Part shown: positions 59,936 to 64,000 of the stretch, one piece after another
Layout: each line of letters starts with the position of its first letter
Numbering within the stretch: the stretch's first letter is position 1
IMG/VR virus record: IMGVR_UViG_3300027754_000061
Span: 28,638 to 92,637 of that record
From: a virus
Strand: one strand, 5' to 3'
Length of the DNA: 64,000 nt
The notes under the pieces: model-generated
Databases searched by the model: none
Told to the model about the DNA's origin: nothing
What the model saw: the letters and a program-made list of their open reading frames with translations, nothing else
Made by a program: the position numbers and the translations under genes

Positions 59936-60433
59936 ATGACCAAAAAACTCGAAGAGTTGTTCGACTTACCACCCACTGAAGAAGATCCTCCGCCTGCTGT
60001 ACTGCCAGCAGAAACCACACGTCAAACTCTGGCTGCACTGGATGACAGCATAGACAAAATCAATGCTGCATTGCCCGCTGTGCGAGGCCTAGAAAGTTCT
60101 GACCAAGAAATGGACGAGCTGTCCGACTTGGCCCAACACAGCTATAAAGATCTCATGGACCTGGGCATGCAAGTGGATTCAAGATTTGCTGCTGAGATAT
60201 TTTCAGTGGCCAGCAACATGTTGGGCCATGCTATCACAGCTAAAACAGCCAAACTGGACAAAAAACTCAAGATGATTGACCTGCAACTGAAGAAGATGCG
60301 CCTGGATCAAAATGTCAAGACAGAAGATCCTGCAGGTGGTGCAATGGAAACGGCCCAGGGTATGGTGCTGAGCCGCAATGATTTACTGGAACGATTGTTG
60401 CGCGGTAAAGACCAAAACACTCAAAAAGAATAA
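59936..60433 (+). CDS. 16: small terminase subunit gp16
   Basis: At 165 residues it matches T4 gp16 (about 164). It has an acidic start (LEELFDLPPTEEDPPPAVLP), then the conserved helical part DLAQHSYKDLMDLGMQVDSR and FAAEIFSVASNMLGHAITAK with TAKLDKKLKMIDLQLKKMRL (about 60-125), a coiled-coil pair typical of the T4 small terminase. It helps the large subunit select and cut DNA for packaging. The large subunit (gp17) is not in the window. Confidence 0.88.
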   Translation: MTKKLEELFDLPPTEEDPPPAVLPAETTRQTLAALDDSIDKINAALPAVRGLESSDQEMDELSDLAQHSYKDLMDLGMQVDSRFAAEIFSVASNMLGHAITAKTAKLDKKLKMIDLQLKKMRLDQNVKTEDPAGGAMETAQGMVLSRNDLLERLLRGKDQNTQKE

Positions 60434-60436
60434 ATA
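60431..60436 (+). promoter_or_regulatory. late promoter element overlapping the gp16 stop codon
   Basis: GAATAAATATACC contains the TAA stop of gp16. It lies 17 nt before the ATG at 60454, with ATAGGA as a possible ribosome site. Confidence 0.65.
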
Positions 60437-60453
60437 TACCATAGGACACTCAT

Positions 60454-61062
60454 ATGAAACCATTTGCAAAATACCTAACTGAAAGCGAAAAAACCTACAA
60501 CTATCGGATCAAGATGGTAGGTGATGTGCCTTCAATGTTCGTCAAAGAGCTGGAAGGCAAACTGGCACAGTTTGATGTGGTCAAGATGTCAAAGATCAAG
60601 ACTGCACCAGTGCGCAAAGAGATCCCAGACTTTCCGGCGTTCCCCAATCAGCCCATGAGCATCGTGGATGTGGAGTTTCGTTATCCTGCTATTGAACCAC
60701 AGATCAAACAGCTGGCACAACTACTGGGCATGGATCCCAACAGGATCGTCATGAACACCGTACCATACGAAGACAGCATGAATGACGAAAGCCGCAAGAT
60801 TGGCAGCGAAAATAAGGATCTGTTGGACAAGCCAGACTATCCTGCACCTGATGCAGAACAACGAGCACTCAGCAAAGACTATGCCACAGGTCCATATGAT
60901 CATGCGGTATTGAAAAATGCCTATCGTTCAAACTTCACCATCGCTGGCAACAAAACACCGCCAGCCAAAACCACAAATGAGTTGCCAATGGGAAACAAAA
61001 GCCCAATGACCAACGTCAAGCGTCCGCCCAAGCCAGCCACTGGCGCCAACCCAAGAGGATAA
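60454..61062 (+). CDS. late head-associated protein candidate, unknown
   Basis: The 202-residue protein begins MKPFAKYLTESEKTYNYRIK, and the start resembles T4 capsid-targeting peptides (MKTYQEFIAE type). L8-T9-E10 is a possible gp21 cut site. The next 100 residues form an alternating ferredoxin-like pattern (MVGDVPSMFVKELEGKLAQF, MSIVDVEFRYPAIEPQIKQL), and the tail is Lys/Pro/Asn-rich. It has a late promoter and is followed after six bases by the large gene 61069. An internal or core head protein is inferred. Confidence 0.6.
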   Translation: MKPFAKYLTESEKTYNYRIKMVGDVPSMFVKELEGKLAQFDVVKMSKIKTAPVRKEIPDFPAFPNQPMSIVDVEFRYPAIEPQIKQLAQLLGMDPNRIVMNTVPYEDSMNDESRKIGSENKDLLDKPDYPAPDAEQRALSKDYATGPYDHAVLKNAYRSNFTIAGNKTPPAKTTNELPMGNKSPMTNVKRPPKPATGANPRG

Positions 61063-61068
61063 TATCAA

Positions 61069-63588
61069 ATGAGTTTTTTTTACGACCTGAACAAAAAATT
61101 AGACAGCATCCGTGCCATGCCTGAAGTGACACATCAGCAGCTGAACGAGCGTGATCTGGGCAAGCACAACAATGCTAACACTGGGTTTGCTGCATTGGCC
61201 AAGAAAACTAATCCTCGAATTGCCGGTGCACAGCTGGCACACATGCGTGAAAAAGGCCAAGTGGAGGAAGACCGACCAGTTGATGAGCCAGTGTCTAAGT
61301 CCAGCGCAGCCAACCGCAGTTCGTCTAAGAAATATGATCCAAACATACCCGGTTCCGGTATCATAGTAGGCCCAGACAACGGCCCTCCGCCCAAGAAAAC
61401 TGACGACAACAGATTGTACAAAGATTCTGTGCCCGTGGATGAGCCAGTTAAAAAAACAACCAATGAAGGTGGTGTTGTTGATCCGGTTGGTGAAATACGT
61501 CCTGGCCAACGCACGCCAGTTAGACCCTCCTACAAACCAGAAGTAAAACGAATTACACCCTTACCAAAGCCTTCGGGGGCCGTGGATGATGATGAGATAG
61601 ACGAAAGTGCATTACAAGCTGCTTTTGGCATGAAGAAATACGGCGAACCAGGAATGAAAGAACTACAGCGACTAGGCCGAATTGGTGCCAGCGAAAAAAC
61701 CAAGGCTGCGGCTCGCAAGAAGTACAATCAGTATGATGAAAGCATGACCGACGAAGGCAATGCGTTCTCGGGTGCAGTGGTCCGAGCCAAGCGTGATGGT
61801 ATCCAACCTGGTGAAAAAATCCGTGTGGGTGGAAAAGAATATCCTGTTCAAGAACAAGGCATGGGCATGCCTGCCAGAAAAAAATCATTTGCTGACAACG
61901 TGGCCAGCGCCAAGAAAGAAGTTGATGAGATGTTGGGACAAGTGGCAGCTGATGCCATGAAAAAAGCCATCGGCAGCGGCCGTGGTCGCAATGCCGAAAT
62001 GGATGAAGCATCTGACTGGTCACAGCTACACAAACCGTTCAAAGCAGGTGACTTTGACGACACGCCTACTCGCCGCAGAAGCAGCAGCGGTGGTGAGATC
62101 GATACCGGCACACCAGGCGTCACACGCCATCGTCCAGTAAAAGGCAACTACAGCGGTGCTGCCCACAGTGGCGAAGAGCGTCGCGCCAACCAACAGGCCG
62201 ATGCTGCTGATGAGCGAGCTGCCCGTGCTGGCCGTCGTCCAGTTGGAGCAGGCCAGGGCAAGAAGATTGGAGCCAAGATCAATCGTGGCACATCAAAGCT
62301 GATGACTCGTGAAGGCGACCAGGATCCAGCAGATCAAGGTGAATACGATCGCGAAGGCGAAATGGGTCGCAACGAGATCCACACCATGATGCGCAATGCC
62401 AAGCAACTGGAAAAGATGTTGGGCAACGACGATGACTTGCCAGAATGGGTACAGAAAAAACTCAGCTTGGCCAGCGACTACATGCAGACCATTGCTGACT
62501 ACTTGGCCAGCGAAAAAGAAACTGATGCTGAAGACCAGACCGGTCGTGAAGTAGAAGTAGAACTGGCTGAAAAAAAAGCCAGACCAACTAAAAAACGCAG
62601 TGGCAATGACGGCAACTTGGCCAACAATGCCAAACCCTATGACAAAGTCACTCAGGGTGATGTTGTTGCAGGACGTCTTGGCAAAGACGAAATGGGTGGC
62701 AAGAGCAAGCCAAGCAAGCCCAAGGCCAAGAAAGAAGAAGAAGTTGAAGAATCAACCACTTCAGGTTCTGTGGCCACCGCATCCACGTCGGGCAAGGCCA
62801 GCAAAGGCGGCATGAGCTTTGGCAAAGGCATCTACGACAGCATTGATCGTGCAGTTGAACGTCAGATCACGGAAAGCATGAACATCAGCATGAACATGAG
62901 CACAGACGAGCACGGTGGTCCTGGTCAGTCGCTCACTATCACTGCCACAGATGAAGATGCTGTGCAGCTGGCACAACTGCTGAAGATGGCCGGCATGGGC
63001 GGCGGCCAAAACGAAACCTGTCCCGTCTGCGGCATGTCCGACTGCGGCTGCGGCGACATGGAACAGATGGACGAGACCTACGGCGATAACACAGTAGATA
63101 TGAACAGTCCAGACTATCCTACCAACACCGAACGTGCTCAAGACAACTTTGGCTACAGCGGCGGTATAAACAAGCCCAAACGTGATGTTGCCGGCAACGG
63201 TCAAAGCACTGTTCCTGTCACAGCAGTGCGTGGTCAAGACGATGATTTCCAGGAAAGCATTCAACGCATGCGCGAAATAGCAGGCATCAAGCCAGTGAGT
63301 GAAGACAAAGCCGAATGGCTCAAGCCCGAAGGCATGGCTGGATCTGAACCCACTGCACCCGGCGGTGTTGTTAAGAAAAAAGAAGGCAATAGCTATGTGT
63401 ATGCGCCTAAGGTTAAAGATGAGCGATTGACCGCGACCATTCCTTCAAGATATGTTAATCTTGATAAAAAAGATCAAAAATACATTGATCCTGACAAAAG
63501 AGACTCTGAAAACAAGGATTCTGAAAACAGCACAAATGAAAGTATCTTTACTGATACTGCCAATCTGTGGAAAAGCTATAAAGGATAA
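61069..63588 (+). CDS. large Lys/Glu-rich late protein with a zinc-knuckle-like Cys cluster
   Basis: The 839-residue product is highly charged and disordered-looking, with an N-terminal MSFFYDLNKKLDSIRAMPEV and many Pro/Lys/Arg linkers. Around residue 648-662 it has CPVCGMSDCGC, a compact Cys cluster that could bind zinc. L25-N26-E27 near the start fits a gp21 cleavage site. Recurrent DPADQGEYD, KKEEEVEESTTSG and MSTDEHGGPGQSL segments suggest multidomain or scaffold-like behaviour. I do not know its function. Expression from the late promoter at 60431 and its place after the head genes suggest a virion or head core role. Confidence 0.65.
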   Translation: MSFFYDLNKKLDSIRAMPEVTHQQLNERDLGKHNNANTGFAALAKKTNPRIAGAQLAHMREKGQVEEDRPVDEPVSKSSAANRSSSKKYDPNIPGSGIIVGPDNGPPPKKTDDNRLYKDSVPVDEPVKKTTNEGGVVDPVGEIRPGQRTPVRPSYKPEVKRITPLPKPSGAVDDDEIDESALQAAFGMKKYGEPGMKELQRLGRIGASEKTKAAARKKYNQYDESMTDEGNAFSGAVVRAKRDGIQPGEKIRVGGKEYPVQEQGMGMPARKKSFADNVASAKKEVDEMLGQVAADAMKKAIGSGRGRNAEMDEASDWSQLHKPFKAGDFDDTPTRRRSSSGGEIDTGTPGVTRHRPVKGNYSGAAHSGEERRANQQADAADERAARAGRRPVGAGQGKKIGAKINRGTSKLMTREGDQDPADQGEYDREGEMGRNEIHTMMRNAKQLEKMLGNDDDLPEWVQKKLSLASDYMQTIADYLASEKETDAEDQTGREVEVELAEKKARPTKKRSGNDGNLANNAKPYDKVTQGDVVAGRLGKDEMGGKSKPSKPKAKKEEEVEESTTSGSVATASTSGKASKGGMSFGKGIYDSIDRAVERQITESMNISMNMSTDEHGGPGQSLTITATDEDAVQLAQLLKMAGMGGGQNETCPVCGMSDCGCGDMEQMDETYGDNTVDMNSPDYPTNTERAQDNFGYSGGINKPKRDVAGNGQSTVPVTAVRGQDDDFQESIQRMREIAGIKPVSEDKAEWLKPEGMAGSEPTAPGGVVKKKEGNSYVYAPKVKDERLTATIPSRYVNLDKKDQKYIDPDKRDSENKDSENSTNESIFTDTANLWKSYKG

Positions 63589-63593
63589 CAGTC

Positions 63594-63764
63594 ATGTCAT
63601 ACAAACCATACAACGAAAATCTCAACACACCCACACAGCACAATCCGCATAGTCCGGCCGCTGCCAGTTGGAAACCACAGCCTGTGGAGATTCCAGGTGT
63701 GTTACACCAGTCACGCCAGCTGTATCAGCCGGTGGTGACAGAAGTTCCCAAGGATAAGTCATAA
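63594..63764 (+). CDS. small unknown late gene
   Basis: A 56-residue protein starts MSYKPYNENLNTPTQHNPHS and ends TEVPKDKS. It is rich in Pro, Gln, His and Asn with no hydrophobic core, so it is probably a flexible virion peptide. It lies 5 nt after the preceding stop. Its TAA overlaps the next ATG (TAATG), showing translational coupling. Coding status rests on that coupling and on the absence of any other frame. Confidence 0.55.
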   Translation: MSYKPYNENLNTPTQHNPHSPAAASWKPQPVEIPGVLHQSRQLYQPVVTEVPKDKS

Positions 63765-64000
63765 TGGCCACTCAAGTTGTAAATGCTATAGGAAATGTGT
63801 TATGGACCACTGACAAAGTGCAGTTTAATACCACGCTGTCCAATGTCACATTCCAGGTCAGTGCAGTACAACTGACTTATATACAGGCCAATGGTGTTCC
63901 CACCAATGCTGCCATGCCAATCTCCACTGGCAACTTGTATGCCAATGCTATCGCTTTGCCCGGCAACTCCAGTCAAGAATACTATGTGGGTGCAGGCAAT
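63764..64000 (+). CDS. partial gene running off the right edge, unknown
   Basis: The frame opens with MATQVVNAIGNVLWTTDKVQ and continues to the window end (79 residues visible) with beta-rich QLTYIQANGVPTNAAMPIST. The start is fixed by the TAATG junction with the gene before it. It looks like the N-terminus of a virion structural protein. Confidence 0.6.
   Translation, partial: MATQVVNAIGNVLWTTDKVQFNTTLSNVTFQVSAVQLTYIQANGVPTNAAMPISTGNLYANAIALPGNSSQEYYVGAGN

Overview
The window is a 64 kb piece of a T4-like contractile-tailed phage (myovirus) genome. The evidence is a nearly complete T4-type virion gene set with recognisable late sigma factor (gp55), recombination nuclease (gp47/gp46), portal (gp20), prohead protease (gp21), scaffold (gp22), major capsid protein (gp23), tail sheath and tube (gp18, gp19), neck proteins (gp13, gp14, gp15), head completion gp4, small terminase gp16 and baseplate hub and wedge proteins. 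Many proteins are much longer than their T4 counterparts, and the gene style (giant TGNITGGN-type fibre repeats, the MGRALKIQ virion protein, hypothetical genes next to gp5 and gp14) resembles aquatic T4-like phages rather than enterobacterial ones. The host cannot be named from the sequence. No tRNA gene or integrase was seen.

Layout. 1-7374 (minus): a baseplate operon (gp48-like tube cap, gp53, hub protein, gp5 spike, and a partial structural gene running off the left edge). 7479-17472 (plus): gene 55, 47 and 46 interleaved with an accessory set of one sulfotransferase-like protein, two radical SAM proteins, two PLP-fold (aminotransferase-like) proteins, one unknown and a GIY-YIG endonuclease. 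17473-17854: a 380 bp non-coding stretch that looks like a structured RNA of the HEARO/omega-RNA type (the guide RNA of IscB nucleases), with no IscB gene in the window. 17855-21249 (minus): gp26 and gp51-like baseplate genes followed by four small accessory genes. 21290-29980 (plus): tape measure with a peptidase M15 domain, portal, prohead core, protease, scaffold and capsid, closed by a strong terminator. 30098-34104: virion-associated and glycan-related genes. 34105-45911: two giant repetitive fibre genes. 45915-49099 (minus): Nudix, gp15, gp14. 49156-53715: early/middle-type genes, gp13, an SGNH hydrolase, a DexA-like exonuclease, dNMP kinase and a zinc/HNH-like protein. 53811-64000: sheath, tube, tube initiator, gp4, gp16 and large head or virion proteins.

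Regulation is unusually legible. Structural genes are preceded by a TAAATA element (full TATAAATA in two places), the late promoter recognised by gp55-type sigma factors. Genes 55, 46 and the 49-52 kb accessory genes have host-type TTGACA/TATAAT promoters. Several late promoters lie inside inverted repeats whose 3-prime arm or loop holds the ribosome binding site, the arrangement known from T4 genes such as e and soc. Others lie only 4 to 7 nt from the start codon, implying leaderless late mRNAs.

The features most worth follow-up are the orphan guide-RNA-like element at about 17469-17772, the radical SAM/PLP/sulfotransferase cassette inside the 55-47-46 block, the promoter-in-hairpin switches, and the apparent move of the cell-wall-cutting activity from gp5 to the tape measure.
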